DNA of 64,000 nucleotides from Photobacterium frigidiphilum (lineage in GTDB: Bacteria; Pseudomonadota; Gammaproteobacteria; Enterobacterales; Vibrionaceae), in contig NZ_PYMJ01000023.1 in NCBI RefSeq assembly GCF_003025615.1, forward strand, positions 32,782 through 96,781, in the 5' to 3' direction. Positions 27,701 to 35,801 of the stretch are shown here, one piece after another. The first letter of the stretch is position 1, and each line of letters opens with the position of its first letter. The position numbers and the translations under genes are program-made. Under the pieces are notes generated by a model. That model worked only from the letters and a program-made list of their open reading frames with translations. It was not told the origin of the DNA and ran no database searches.

Positions 27701-27916
27701 TTAACATCAGGCAATTGGGAGCTGGTTGATCCGATTGTAATTACTCGTTCAGGAAAAATTGACTTTATCGACACACCGACGGGTGGTGCTTACCTTGATG
27801 AAGATAAAATGCGAGAAGACAAAGACGCATATTTTAAGTCAATTGGAATCGATGAACAAAGCGAGCCTCGCAAAGTATATGAATGGAATACAATCAATAT
27901 GACATTCAGTAAATAA
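24794..27916 (+). CDS. Large repeat lipoprotein with Ig-like modules
   Basis: From the ATG at 24794 the protein has 1040 residues. A lipobox (STSLLLVGCGGGG, Cys at about 19) with a Gly/Ser linker indicates a lipoprotein, probably outer-membrane or surface located. The body consists of about seven or eight diverged modules of roughly 80-100 residues. Many end with a pattern like L.AG...I.VTD....Y..S...F.V.V.KA (for example at about residues 95-135, 385-420, 455-490 and 630-665), which resembles bacterial Ig-like (Big) domains. The C-terminal 200 residues are different. A role in adhesion or cell-surface structure is inferred. The gene stands alone. Confidence 0.65.
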   Translation: MKNITLAFIISTSLLLVGCGGGGSGDSGSPTPIKPTITVPTPSTILTKQSRVALEVNDITATYSTDLELYPDINNQMGSLRFELLSTHYNDIADLDLATNKLTILNAGELTYKVTDTSDNYQTSTSTFTLKVNKAISPTPPIKSVVIDQKDFTRLLTVSKPRGDLNIEMEPASSSLLSLSDVGGFSFAISPKNSGVVSGFIIDSGNRNYSSYKIPFKIDIKETIAVDFKDIQLKYSMLAQPQLLSSGAEYSFTVSDSKVVSIDDETGEIQPLNTGHTLVSVFVTFKDSPQIPVRQTYYITVEKGERTEKFDANFPKEIPYSDSLQPLAINTQNQQGKLTYKLISGDNVSSFNEKNGTFSAYRLGNIKVEVTDTSAKYVDATTLVDFNIVKALHPTLANESASYIYSSIPYALTISGQIGTLQLKAIDPTIVEVESNKIKTLKAGTTIVEVTDISELYQPGITTLTVNIAHADRNDFSVKPVNQKFADGDSIPFSTLYTNANETATPTVTIKANPNNTISLDQSNEALTVNKAGSASLEIFWPQDNQYKESQRKIVDINITPAENRLTLDSNYVETTYQIDTKTINSPNVSGKKGELSYKIKDGSQTDVVTVDAKTGLLSVNYAGTTTIEITDSGNENFAQSKSIFTVMVHKAVEELTVKYPATVALGADVYYKPTLSRSLWDLNFTIDNINVAEVVNNKTGYIKLKRSGGFTVSYTGNTRNYQQVRGRIYITVEKEPHPGITAESLDIYYSPFEKANINVTSERFGTRTFILTSSPQSRFGYDFNTLSGEVSNIKDYPSSSSFSVVESESTKYEKSTAEQLGKGTIRVHSPKSGDSDKDYQLAFSSNTQSHIIDSRLNSDRFQKLQQSSFSLKGYKSRYLATSSNITKYGQGYFTILSVKPIDNDDLFARKAVKVLVSRFDGCESNYTDSASLIPNMAINYDTDGQLDCKISGESANYFTKITLLDDSLLTSGNWELVDPIVITRSGKIDFIDTPTGGAYLDEDKMREDKDAYFKSIGIDEQSEPRKVYEWNTINMTFSK

Positions 27917-27930
27917 CAGTAAAACCTTCG

Positions 27931-27964
27931 GGTTTTGTCGCAAACCGGAGTGCTGAGTTATGAT
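27931..27964. repeat. Dispersed 34-bp repeat, copy 2
   Basis: Same sequence as 3918-3951 apart from one base, in the same orientation, 15 bases after the lipoprotein stop codon. The first bases can also pair with AAAACC just before them as a small hairpin. Confidence 0.55.
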
Positions 27965-28028
27965 ATTAGCCAGCACTCTTTACTTTTATCATTATGACTT
28001 TTCAGTTTTGGTTCTGTCGCATCTAGAT

Positions 28029-28044
28029 GGCTTTGTTGCATAAA
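28029..28044. repeat. Insertion-sequence terminal-repeat-like remnant
   Basis: GGCTTTGTTGCATAAA resembles terminal inverted repeats of IS5/IS903-type and IS6-type elements. No transposase is beside it, so it would be a solitary end. It lies next to the duplicated apeR fragment. Confidence 0.4.
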
Positions 28045-28115
28045 AAATCCGGAATCATTAACTGATCCTTAACTAAACGATACTAAGCAATTTAACGATA
28101 ATAGCTATCGTCGAA

Positions 28116-28256
28116 CTAATCTTGCCAGCGTTTGAAGATCAAAGATGTATTGATACCGCCGAAAGCAAAGTTATTGCTCATAATATATTGGCAATTAATA
28201 TTACGTCCTTCACCGCAAATATAATCTAATGCGCCACAACGTTCATCGCCGTTATC
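28116..28256 (-). pseudogene. Diverged copy of the apeR 3' end
   Basis: Read on the minus strand, this stretch encodes the last 46 residues of an ApeR-type ketosynthase (including QYIMSNNFAFGGINTSLIF and KRWQD) and keeps the stop codon. It aligns without gaps to 29078-29213 of the intact apeR gene with 10 differences in 136 bases. Seven differences are synonymous and three change residues (V to G, R to C, D to N). The remainder of the gene is absent upstream of 28256. It is a gene remnant and probably not translated. Confidence 0.9.
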
Positions 28257-28321
28257 TTATGACAACCCCAACTTACAGCTTCTAGCTAGTTAATCGAGAT
28301 GAGTCCCTACTCATTAATTAG

Positions 28322-28537
28322 CTATCGATCGTGGCACATTTTTACATCTCGATGAGTTTTGTGGGAGTAAATTTCAGTAGAGCAATTTAAGCATTTATAT
28401 TTAAGATATTTATTCTTAACCGTTTTTTCTTTGAGTGTTTTGTGTATTTGATTAAAAACGGAACTCTCATGACAAAAAGGGCATTTTTCAATGATTTGCA
28501 TAGATCCTACCGACTCACGAATAAAAGAATAACTCAT
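28322..28537 (-). CDS. Small Cys-rich zinc-finger-like protein
   Basis: The 71-residue protein carries KCPFCHES and KCLNCSTEIYSHKTH, two CxxC pairs separated by about 28 residues, a pattern reminiscent of phage Ogr/Delta-type transcription factors. An internal start (MQIIEKCPFC) is possible. It stands alone between the apeR fragment and the intact operon, on the same strand. Whether it is expressed is uncertain. Confidence 0.4.
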   Translation of the reverse strand: MSYSFIRESVGSMQIIEKCPFCHESSVFNQIHKTLKEKTVKNKYLKYKCLNCSTEIYSHKTHRDVKMCHDR

Positions 28538-28680
28538 ACAGCTAAAGTATAATTAAATGGTAACTAATCCATTATGGGTGTGTTCGTTAATAATTTTGTG
28601 ATGTCGTTCCCAGGATTCAATGTTGTCTCGCAATAGATAAACGATAATAGTGCGGGGTATGGCTATTGCGTAAAATTAGC

Positions 28681-28714
28681 AAAAAAAAGCCCTAATCTGA
28701 CAAGCAGAATAGGG
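28681..28714 (-). terminator. Minus-strand terminator
   Basis: Read on the minus strand, CCCTATTCTG and CAGATTAGGG form a 10-bp stem with one mismatch and a 5-nt loop, followed by GC and eight T. It would stop a minus-strand transcript coming from 28.7-29.0 kb, such as read-through from the APE operon. Confidence 0.7.
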
Positions 28715-28919
28715 AAAATATTTCTATAAAAGAATTTATAGAAAATAACGTGTAGAAGATAACTTGTATGGTTTCATATTCCGTCAGTGGGGTTTGTGAT
28801 ATTGGTCCAATATTTGATAGTAAATAGAGTTTTAACTCTAAAGTTAATAGTTGAAATATGATTATCAAAGTAACCCGAATTGCTAGCCTAAGTGTTTTGA
28901 TGCAGAGGTTTGGGCCCAC
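28692..28919 (-). CDS. Small hydrophobic protein, doubtful
   Basis: A 75-codon frame with two hydrophobic stretches (LAIRVTLIIIFQLLTLELKLYLL and FYTLFSINSFIEIFSLFCL). Its stop codon lies inside the terminator stem, which is unusual for a real gene, although it shows the frame is in a transcribed stretch. No family is recognised. Confidence 0.2.
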   Translation of the reverse strand: MGPNLCIKTLRLAIRVTLIIIFQLLTLELKLYLLSNIGPISQTPLTEYETIQVIFYTLFSINSFIEIFSLFCLSD

Positions 28920-29012
28920 AGTGAGGGGATGCGACTTAGAAAGTGACCTAGACAGCTGGACTCTGATACGTGTGATTGGCAGATTTGATCAAGATTGAAC
29001 TCCTGCTATTAG

Positions 29013-29044
29013 TTGAAGAGCGTGCCCTAAGACCCGCTCTTCAA
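29013..29044. repeat. Inverted repeat at the end of the APE operon
   Basis: TTGAAGAGCG and CGCTCTTCAA form a perfect 10-bp stem around a 12-nt loop, 29 bases past the apeR stop codon. There is no strong T run on either side. It may slow or stop the operon transcript or protect its 3' end. Confidence 0.5.
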
Positions 29045-29072
29045 TTTCTAGCACGACGTTCTCTTTTTAATT

Positions 29073-30305
29073 CTATTCTTGCCAGCGTTTGAAGATCAAT
29101 GATGTATTGATACCACCGAACGCAAAGTTGTTGCTCATAATATATTGGCAATCAATATTACGCCCTTCGCCGCGAATATAATCCAATGCGCCACAACGTT
29201 CATCGACGTTATCAAGGTTCAATGTTGGGCTAAACCAGCCCGTGTTCATCATTTCTAAACTTAACCATGCTTCAATGGCACCACAGGCACCAAGAGTATG
29301 ACCAAAATAGCTTTTTAATGAGCTAATCGGTGCTTTATCGCCGAAGATGTTGGCTGTTGCATTACTTTCTGCAATATCACCTTTTTCTGTCGCGGTACCG
29401 TGTGCAGAAACGTAGTCGATAGATTCTGGCGACAAATTCGCATTTTTTAACGCCATTTCCATACAAAGTTGCATGGTTTCTTGTTGTGGCTGAGTAACAT
29501 GAGCCGCATCGCAGTTACTGGCGAAGCCAACCAGTTCTGCATAAATTTTGGCACCACGTGCAATAGCGTGTTCATATTCTTCTAGTACCAACGTACCAGC
29601 ACCTTCACCAATCACTAAACCATCGCGATCGGTATCATAGGGGCGAGGGGTCGTTTTAGGGGCATCATTCTTAAGGCTAGTCGCGAACAAAGTATCAAAA
29701 ACCGCCGACTCTGTTGGGCATAACTCTTCAGCGCCGCCAGCAATCATGACAGTTTGGTAACCGTGTTTAATCGCTTCATAGGCATAACCGATCGCTTGGC
29801 TGCCTGATGTACATGCGCTACTGGTTGGAATAACACGACCACGAAAGCCAAAGAATAAACCGACGTTAACCGCGGTTGTATGGGGCATCATTTGTACATA
29901 CGTTGTTGCGGTGATGGCTCTGGTGCTCTTTTCATTTAGCATGACACCAAAGGCACCAATTGCTGGGGTGCTGCCTGTCGAAGAACCGTAAGCAATACCG
30001 GTTTCACCGTTGGTTAGCACATCGTTATCGAGTAACCCACTTTGTATTAGTGCATTCTCTGTCGCTAAGGTTGAGAGTTTGGATACTCGACCCATCGAAC
30101 GGATTTTCTTACGGGTGTAATGCTTCGGCAGTGAAAAGCCGTGAATAGGCGCGGCTAGCTTTGTATTTAAGCCATCATATTGTTCATAATCGACCATATA
30201 TTGGGTCGCATTCTCACAAGCTCGCAATTTAGGCTCGATGGCCTGCCAGTCATTTCCTAAAGCGGTTACGCCAGACATGCCGGTTACAACAACGCGACGG
30301 ATCAT
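29073..30305 (-). CDS. apeR: Ketosynthase ApeR (aryl polyene)
   Basis: The 410-residue beta-ketoacyl-ACP synthase has the full Cys-His-His set: Cys in SSACTSGSQAI near residue 165, His in SAHGTATEKGD near 300 and His in YFGHTLGACGA near 335. It condenses malonyl-ACP with an acyl-ACP. In the studied Xenorhabdus aryl-polyene system ApeR works as a homodimer, alongside the ApeO:ApeC pair. It is the last gene of the operon, and its ATG overlaps the apeQ stop in ATGA. A 141-bp diverged copy of its 3' end lies 820 bases downstream. Confidence 0.9.
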   Translation of the reverse strand: MIRRVVVTGMSGVTALGNDWQAIEPKLRACENATQYMVDYEQYDGLNTKLAAPIHGFSLPKHYTRKKIRSMGRVSKLSTLATENALIQSGLLDNDVLTNGETGIAYGSSTGSTPAIGAFGVMLNEKSTRAITATTYVQMMPHTTAVNVGLFFGFRGRVIPTSSACTSGSQAIGYAYEAIKHGYQTVMIAGGAEELCPTESAVFDTLFATSLKNDAPKTTPRPYDTDRDGLVIGEGAGTLVLEEYEHAIARGAKIYAELVGFASNCDAAHVTQPQQETMQLCMEMALKNANLSPESIDYVSAHGTATEKGDIAESNATANIFGDKAPISSLKSYFGHTLGACGAIEAWLSLEMMNTGWFSPTLNLDNVDERCGALDYIRGEGRNIDCQYIMSNNFAFGGINTSLIFKRWQE

Positions 30306-31027
30306 ATTAATCCTCCATTTACCGAAATTACTTGGCGAGTCACATACGCCGCGATATCAGACATTAAGTAGCTAACAAGGCCCGCTACTTCTTCAGGTTC
30401 GCCCATGCGACGTAATGGTACTTGTGGCAACGCATGTTCTTTAACATGTTCATCAACCATGCCAGTATCGATTAAGCCGGGTGCGACACAGTTCACTGTG
30501 ATTTTTCGCTTAGCAAGCTCTAGTGCTAATGATTTGGTTGCACCAATTACGCCTGCTTTTGCTGCGCTATAGTTGGTTTGACCACGGTTACCTATAATGC
30601 CAGAAACAGAGGCTAATGTAATAATGCGGCCACCTTTGCGTTTCTGTACCATTGGCATAACGCAAGGGTGAAGTACGTTATAAAAGCTGTCGAGATTAGT
30701 ATGAATAACGCCATCCCATTCTTCTTCTGTCATCGCTGGGAATGCGGTATCACGGGTAATGCCGGCGTTACTGACGACGCCATAGTAAGCGCCATACTCA
30801 GCAATGTCGGCTTCAAGTTGTTCACGGCATTGAGCGCGATCACTGATATCAAATTGAATGATACGACCCGAACCGCCAGCGTGCTGAATATCACTTAATG
30901 TTGATTCTGCGCCAGACTTGTCGCTCATGTAATGTACTACGACAGTAAAGCCGTCTTTGGCAAGCTGTGTAGCAACAGCACGTCCAATACCTTTGCTCGC
31001 GCCTGTTACTAATACCTGTCGGGTCAT
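30302..31027 (-). CDS. apeQ: 3-ketoacyl-ACP reductase ApeQ
   Basis: The 241-residue short-chain dehydrogenase has the NADPH-binding TGASKGIG near residue 8, NAG near 88, and the catalytic Ser-Tyr-Lys set (SVSGIIGNRGQTNYSAAKAG, Ser about 141, Tyr about 154, Lys about 158). It is FabG-like and reduces the beta-keto group in each polyene elongation cycle. It overlaps both neighbours by 4 bases (ATGA), which indicates coupled translation. Confidence 0.9.
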   Translation of the reverse strand: MTRQVLVTGASKGIGRAVATQLAKDGFTVVVHYMSDKSGAESTLSDIQHAGGSGRIIQFDISDRAQCREQLEADIAEYGAYYGVVSNAGITRDTAFPAMTEEEWDGVIHTNLDSFYNVLHPCVMPMVQKRKGGRIITLASVSGIIGNRGQTNYSAAKAGVIGATKSLALELAKRKITVNCVAPGLIDTGMVDEHVKEHALPQVPLRRMGEPEEVAGLVSYLMSDIAAYVTRQVISVNGGLI

Positions 31028-31503
31028 GAAGGATTCCTATTTTCTTGAGAGTTACCGATCATTTGATCTAATTTTTCTGGTGATGGTACAAATGCATTTA
31101 ATTGACTCGTGGCTAAAACGGCCCCTTGGTGTTCAATGCGGCAGATGAAAACTGCCATCCCATTATTTTCCATTAGGCGCTCGGCATGAATATCGAGTAC
31201 GTCGCCCTCATTAAAGGCACTGCATTCTGCTTGGTAGCGGCGACAACCGAGTAAAAAACCAATGGGTGAAGGTTTGCCTTGTTTCCAAGCGTGATAACCC
31301 GACCAACCAGCCACAGATTGAGCCATAAACTCAATGCCGACATGCCCAGGAATGCTTCGGGTTTCAGAGTCGAAAAAAATACAACTTTCGTTGATATTCA
31401 CCCTGCAATGAACATGTTCTTCACCCACGTCGATGAGCTCATCAACCAGCACCATAGGTGTGTCATGAGGAATAAGTTGATGTAGATGTGGAATATTAGT
31501 CAT
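31024..31503 (-). CDS. apeP: Hotdog-fold dehydratase ApeP
   Basis: From the ATG at 31503 (8 bases inside apeO) the protein has 159 residues. It is a single hotdog domain of the 3-hydroxyacyl-ACP dehydratase type, starting IPHLHQLIPHDTPMVLVDEL and carrying PGHVGIEFMAQSVAGWSGY, where the Glu could be catalytic. In the characterised aryl-polyene system ApeP pairs with ApeI as a dehydratase heterocomplex. An upstream in-frame TTG exists at 31515 but lacks support. Confidence 0.85.
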   Translation of the reverse strand: MTNIPHLHQLIPHDTPMVLVDELIDVGEEHVHCRVNINESCIFFDSETRSIPGHVGIEFMAQSVAGWSGYHAWKQGKPSPIGFLLGCRRYQAECSAFNEGDVLDIHAERLMENNGMAVFICRIEHQGAVLATSQLNAFVPSPEKLDQMIGNSQENRNPS

Positions 31504-32770
31504 GTGTGTACCCAAATATCAGGCTGATGTTATTGCCACCAAAGGCAAATGAATTACTTAAAATCGCGGGCTGAACAAGCTTCGTATTCAGTTCAACTAA
31601 CGTAATAGGTGCAAGGCTGTCTGCTATTTTACCATCATTTATTTGTGCAGGAAGATCAATGCCGTAATGCAATATGTGCCAACAAATAGCCGCTTCTACA
31701 GCACTGGCTGCCCCTAAAGTATGACCGGTAAAAGGTTTCGTTGAGCTCACTGGCGTTTTTGCACCAAAGACACGATGAATCGCCTTCGCTTCCATCTCGT
31801 CATTTAACGGGGTTGCTGTACCGTGGGCATTGATGTAGCCAATGTCTTCTGGGGCTAGCCCTGCATCATCCAGTGCTTTGCGCATTGCTTCTTCTGCCCC
31901 ATTCCCTTCTGGGTGTGGCGCCGAGATGTGGTGGGCGTCAGAGCTATCCCCAACACCTAACAAAGCGATCTGCTGTTTGGCGTTAGATCTACTTGAATCA
32001 GCTTGATTTGGATGCAATGCAGCAGGTTTTGGTGCTAATGCTAACAGCATGAATGCGGCCGCTTCACCAATATTAATGCCATTACGGTTTTTGCTAAAAG
32101 GGTTACATAAGGTGTTTGAAAGTGCGTCTAAACCGTGGAAACCATTTAAGGTTAGCTGACAAAGAGAATCGACTCCACCGACGATAACAGCATCAACAAT
32201 ACCCATTTTTAATAATCGTTTCGCTGTCAGAAAAACCCTACCGCTTGAAGAACAAGCCGTTGAAATGGTATAGGTTGGCCCTTCTAGCCCGAAATAATCA
32301 GCAACAAACTCAGCTGGGTTGCCAATTTCTTGTTGGTAGTAATGATAATCAGCAGGAAAAGTACCGTTATTCATTTGCTGGCTTAGGGCTTGCTCGCCAT
32401 CTGAAATGCCAGAAGTGCTGGTGCCAATGATGACGGCTAGACGTTCTTTACCATATTGGCTAATCGCATGTTCAATCGGGGCTGTGATTTGCTGTAAGGC
32501 TGATAGTGCAAGGCGATTATTAAATGTGTCTTGTTGTTGGCAACGTGCTGGTACAGCGGATAACGGGTCGTGTATTTTACCGACAACCGTGTCAGAGCCA
32601 TCATTCAACAAGCCTGTTACGGGCAGCATATCGGGTGAAGCCCCTTGCTGCAGGCGTGAATGTATTTCTTCTGCATTTTTGCCTAGCGCAGAATGAAACC
32701 CACAGCCATGAATATACACGGGCGTACTTTTACTGTCTTTTTTCGTGGTGTTCGACATATTAATCGTCAT
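31496..32770 (-). CDS. apeO: Ketosynthase ApeO
   Basis: The 424-residue beta-ketoacyl-ACP synthase carries Cys in TISTACSSSGRVF near residue 178, His in NAHGTATPLND near 315 and His in FTGHTLGAASAVEA near 350. It is the catalytic condensing partner expected to pair with the chain-length-factor-like ApeC encoded at the start of the operon. It starts 11 bases after apeN and overlaps apeP by 8 bases. AAAGG is close to the ATG at 32770; a second ATG at 32758 is possible. Confidence 0.88.
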   Translation of the reverse strand: MTINMSNTTKKDSKSTPVYIHGCGFHSALGKNAEEIHSRLQQGASPDMLPVTGLLNDGSDTVVGKIHDPLSAVPARCQQQDTFNNRLALSALQQITAPIEHAISQYGKERLAVIIGTSTSGISDGEQALSQQMNNGTFPADYHYYQQEIGNPAEFVADYFGLEGPTYTISTACSSSGRVFLTAKRLLKMGIVDAVIVGGVDSLCQLTLNGFHGLDALSNTLCNPFSKNRNGINIGEAAAFMLLALAPKPAALHPNQADSSRSNAKQQIALLGVGDSSDAHHISAPHPEGNGAEEAMRKALDDAGLAPEDIGYINAHGTATPLNDEMEAKAIHRVFGAKTPVSSTKPFTGHTLGAASAVEAAICWHILHYGIDLPAQINDGKIADSLAPITLVELNTKLVQPAILSNSFAFGGNNISLIFGYTHD

Positions 32771-32781
32771 CGCCTTTCTTA

Positions 32782-33408
32782 TTATTCTTGGTTGTAATCT
32801 AACGTTTTAATGGTGATTGTGTAGCCAAGTTGATGGTTGATAAAGGTAATATCACCATCAAGGTGTTGTGATGACTGATAGTTTATATCAGCGACAACAA
32901 TACCCTTATTATCAATGAGCTGGCGGTGCTGTGCTGTTTCTATTAGTTGCCATCCCACATCGTTTAATGGCTTATGCCATGCATCTAACGGCCATAGAGT
33001 CAGCATTAAGTTAAACAATACTTGCTCAGGCTTGGGCAGCGTATCCCCTAACCCTGATAAGACACTGGCTTCAATCGTCTGGTTTTCATAGGTTAAGCTC
33101 AGAATACGAGATCCCCACGATGAAAAGCCAGCCAGTGCCAGCTTCTGACTATCGACTTGCAGTTGCACGGGTAGCTGGTGGGTTTGTTCTGCCCACTGTG
33201 CGGTGATCAATTGGCTTGCGGTTAATGAATACCCTAATTGGGCTGCTGTCGGTAATGTGACCAAGGTATCGGGTGCAATAGTAACTTGATTGGCTTGTTG
33301 TTCTGGCTTCATCGCACAACCGCTGAAGGTGAATACCAATATGGCTAACGCTAATGGTTTGAGTGGCATTTTCTGCATTATTGGTCGCTGGATTATGGGG
33401 AACATCAT
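32782..33408 (-). CDS. apeN: DUF3261-like lipoprotein ApeN
   Basis: The 208-residue protein has a lipoprotein signal (LALAILVFTFSGC, Cys about 31), probably placing it in the outer membrane. The remaining body is a beta-rich domain with no catalytic motif visible. Its position between the MMPL exporter and ApeO is conserved in aryl-polyene clusters, where a lipoprotein of this kind is thought to help deliver the lipid-anchored pigment to the outer membrane. The ATG at 33408 overlaps the apeM stop (ATGA); starts at codons 11 or 14 would give a more typical signal peptide. Confidence 0.75.
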   Translation of the reverse strand: MMFPIIQRPIMQKMPLKPLALAILVFTFSGCAMKPEQQANQVTIAPDTLVTLPTAAQLGYSLTASQLITAQWAEQTHQLPVQLQVDSQKLALAGFSSWGSRILSLTYENQTIEASVLSGLGDTLPKPEQVLFNLMLTLWPLDAWHKPLNDVGWQLIETAQHRQLIDNKGIVVADINYQSSQHLDGDITFINHQLGYTITIKTLDYNQE

Positions 33409-35801
33409 TCATTCGCCTCATTGTGTCGAGTATTATTAGTCTGCTTATCGTGAACCGACATGGATTGAACCGACATAGATAAAGGGGCAAGTAACCATGC
33501 CACGATAATGCCGGTAAGTACTGTAATGCCAAAACTGTGTATCGCTTGGGTCGCACTCAAGGCCAATAAGCCAAATGACAATAGTGTCGTGGCTGCTGAT
33601 AGGCTGATTGCCAGAAATGTACTTTGGGTCGAAACCGATTCCGAGTTGCCTTCAGCGTTATCATCAATAGCATGATCCTGCTCAGCAAAGAATAGGGTGT
33701 AATCTATGCCTATCCCCAAAATTAATATTAGCGCGAGCAAGTTAAATAAGTTTAACGGTACGCCAGTAATTGTTGTGACGGCTATGCCTACACAGCCAGC
33801 AATAACAGGCGGTAAAATAAGTAAAATCCCCTTTTTCATGCCATAGCGCCACGTAAGCAATGCCCAAATTGCCAATGTTGCACCAATCAGTAATTCTGTC
33901 ACTCGTACTCGGTATTCACCAAAGAGTAACGAGACCTCATCCGCTTTATTAAGGTAACTGATATTAAGGTGCTGAGTTGCAAACTGTTGAATGATTTTAG
34001 GTTGATGCACATCGCTCAACATAATGATGGCAGATTGCATGCCTTGTAACTTACCCAGCCACATAAAGCGCAATGGGTCAGCAACGGGGGACGCCAGAAA
34101 GTCATCAATAGTTAGGGGGGTAAATGTTTGTTCAAATGCTACAGGTGCATTGAGTTTTAACTGCTGTGTTAATGCATCGCCTTGCTGCTGATAAAGCTGT
34201 TTTACTAAGGCGAAATTATCGCGTTGAGTCTTTTCAGACGGCAGGTACTGGCTAATGCTTTGGTATCCACCCAATGCACCTTGCTGTTGGTACGTATCAA
34301 GCTGCTGAGTCACTTGTTGTAACTGATTTAGCAGATCTTGTTCGTCGGCTGCTTTTACTAACAACATTTGCTGGCTACTGCTTACGCCTGTGATTGATTT
34401 AATCGTTGCTTCTTGTTGTTTCAAATCAGACGGCAATGCTTGTAGTTGGCGAATATCATCGTTGTAATCGGCATGATACATGCCCATCAGAGCTACGATG
34501 AATATGATGGAAGGGAAAGCAACACGAATAACCGGTTTTTGCCATAAATTTAGCCATGCTGTCATTGTATGCATGAACGGTAAGGCGTTGCGTTGTTGGC
34601 TGGGTTTACGCGCTAAAATTGGATACCAGCATACGACTGTCGCATAAGCCGCGGTTAAGCCAATGGCAGAGAATAAAGATAATTGCTGCAAGCCAGGGAA
34701 AGGTGCGATAAGCATCCCAAGGTAGCCAATCAAACTGGTAATAAGTCCTAGAGTGATAGCTGCAAAAATATGCTGTAAGCCTTGTTGTGCATTCCACGTT
34801 TTGCCTGCAGCTAAACGGTCTGTAAGAAAATGAAAGGCATAATCGATAGACACCCCAATTAAGCTGGCACCGAATACCAAGCTGAACAAATGGACTTTAC
34901 CGAAAATAGCGACGGTTAATACAAATGCCGACAGTAACCCACAGCTAATAGACAGCAAGGCGAGAGCAATCGGTAAAGGACTGCGATATACCGCTAATAG
35001 CAAGACGATAACGCCAAGTAGTGAACCTAGCCCTATAGTACTTATTTCACTTTTAGCGCTTTCAGTGCCGTGTGCCGCATAGAAGATTACCCCTGTGTGC
35101 AGTACGTCCACATTATATTGTTGGCGAATACTATTTTCTAACGTGGTGAGTGCTGGCAGCTGGCGTTGTAGGCTTAAGCTATAGGCTGAATCTGATAAAT
35201 CGGCAGTAATTAATATGTAATCTTTGCCTTGATAATCTGTTGTTAAAAAGCCATCGGTTAATTGAAAGTTGCCTGATTGCTTCGTTAGCTGAGAAAGAAA
35301 ATCACGAAAGAGCAGAAACGGATCACTGCGCAGTTCATTGCCTGTTACCCCTGAAAATGGGTTATACAGAGCTTGAAGAACCTGCTGATTTTGCAGCTCA
35401 GGGGTATGTTGTAAGCGTGCTTGTTGTTCTGGCGTCAGTAGTTGAAAGCGTTTAGGGAAATATAACTCACCCCAAGCTTGTTGTACGTTCTGACTGATTC
35501 TACCTGTGACTTTGCTGAATAGCCCCACCGTTGCTAGTTCTGTTGATAATTGCTCAGAAGCCGCTAATAACACTTGTTTATCTTGGCCTCCGATCAGAAA
35601 GATAACTTTATCGCTCATGCTATTCGCGACCTGATCAAAGGCCTCTTGTGCGATAGGATCTTGCCGATTTTCCGGTAGCAATGCCAGAATGTTGGTTTCT
35701 ATTGGTGACTGGTTACGCACGGTCAATTGATACCCTAAGGCACCAATAAAAACCAGAGTGATGAATAACCAAGCAAAGGCAAGTTTAGAATTGGAAGGCA
35801 C
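33405..35801 (-). CDS. apeM: MMPL/RND-type exporter ApeM
   Basis: The 798-residue inner-membrane protein has one N-terminal helix (FAWLFITLVFIGALGYQL), a large periplasmic domain, five helices with GVSIDYAFHFLTDR near residue 320, a second periplasmic domain and a second helix group with GIGIDYTLFFAEQDHA near 690. This twofold layout and the repeated GxxIDY motif are the mark of MMPL-type lipid exporters driven by the proton gradient. It probably extracts the aryl-polyene lipid towards the outer membrane. It overlaps apeL by 17 bases and apeN by 4. Confidence 0.85.
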   Translation of the reverse strand: MPSNSKLAFAWLFITLVFIGALGYQLTVRNQSPIETNILALLPENRQDPIAQEAFDQVANSMSDKVIFLIGGQDKQVLLAASEQLSTELATVGLFSKVTGRISQNVQQAWGELYFPKRFQLLTPEQQARLQHTPELQNQQVLQALYNPFSGVTGNELRSDPFLLFRDFLSQLTKQSGNFQLTDGFLTTDYQGKDYILITADLSDSAYSLSLQRQLPALTTLENSIRQQYNVDVLHTGVIFYAAHGTESAKSEISTIGLGSLLGVIVLLLAVYRSPLPIALALLSISCGLLSAFVLTVAIFGKVHLFSLVFGASLIGVSIDYAFHFLTDRLAAGKTWNAQQGLQHIFAAITLGLITSLIGYLGMLIAPFPGLQQLSLFSAIGLTAAYATVVCWYPILARKPSQQRNALPFMHTMTAWLNLWQKPVIRVAFPSIIFIVALMGMYHADYNDDIRQLQALPSDLKQQEATIKSITGVSSSQQMLLVKAADEQDLLNQLQQVTQQLDTYQQQGALGGYQSISQYLPSEKTQRDNFALVKQLYQQQGDALTQQLKLNAPVAFEQTFTPLTIDDFLASPVADPLRFMWLGKLQGMQSAIIMLSDVHQPKIIQQFATQHLNISYLNKADEVSLLFGEYRVRVTELLIGATLAIWALLTWRYGMKKGILLILPPVIAGCVGIAVTTITGVPLNLFNLLALILILGIGIDYTLFFAEQDHAIDDNAEGNSESVSTQSTFLAISLSAATTLLSFGLLALSATQAIHSFGITVLTGIIVAWLLAPLSMSVQSMSVHDKQTNNTRHNEANE

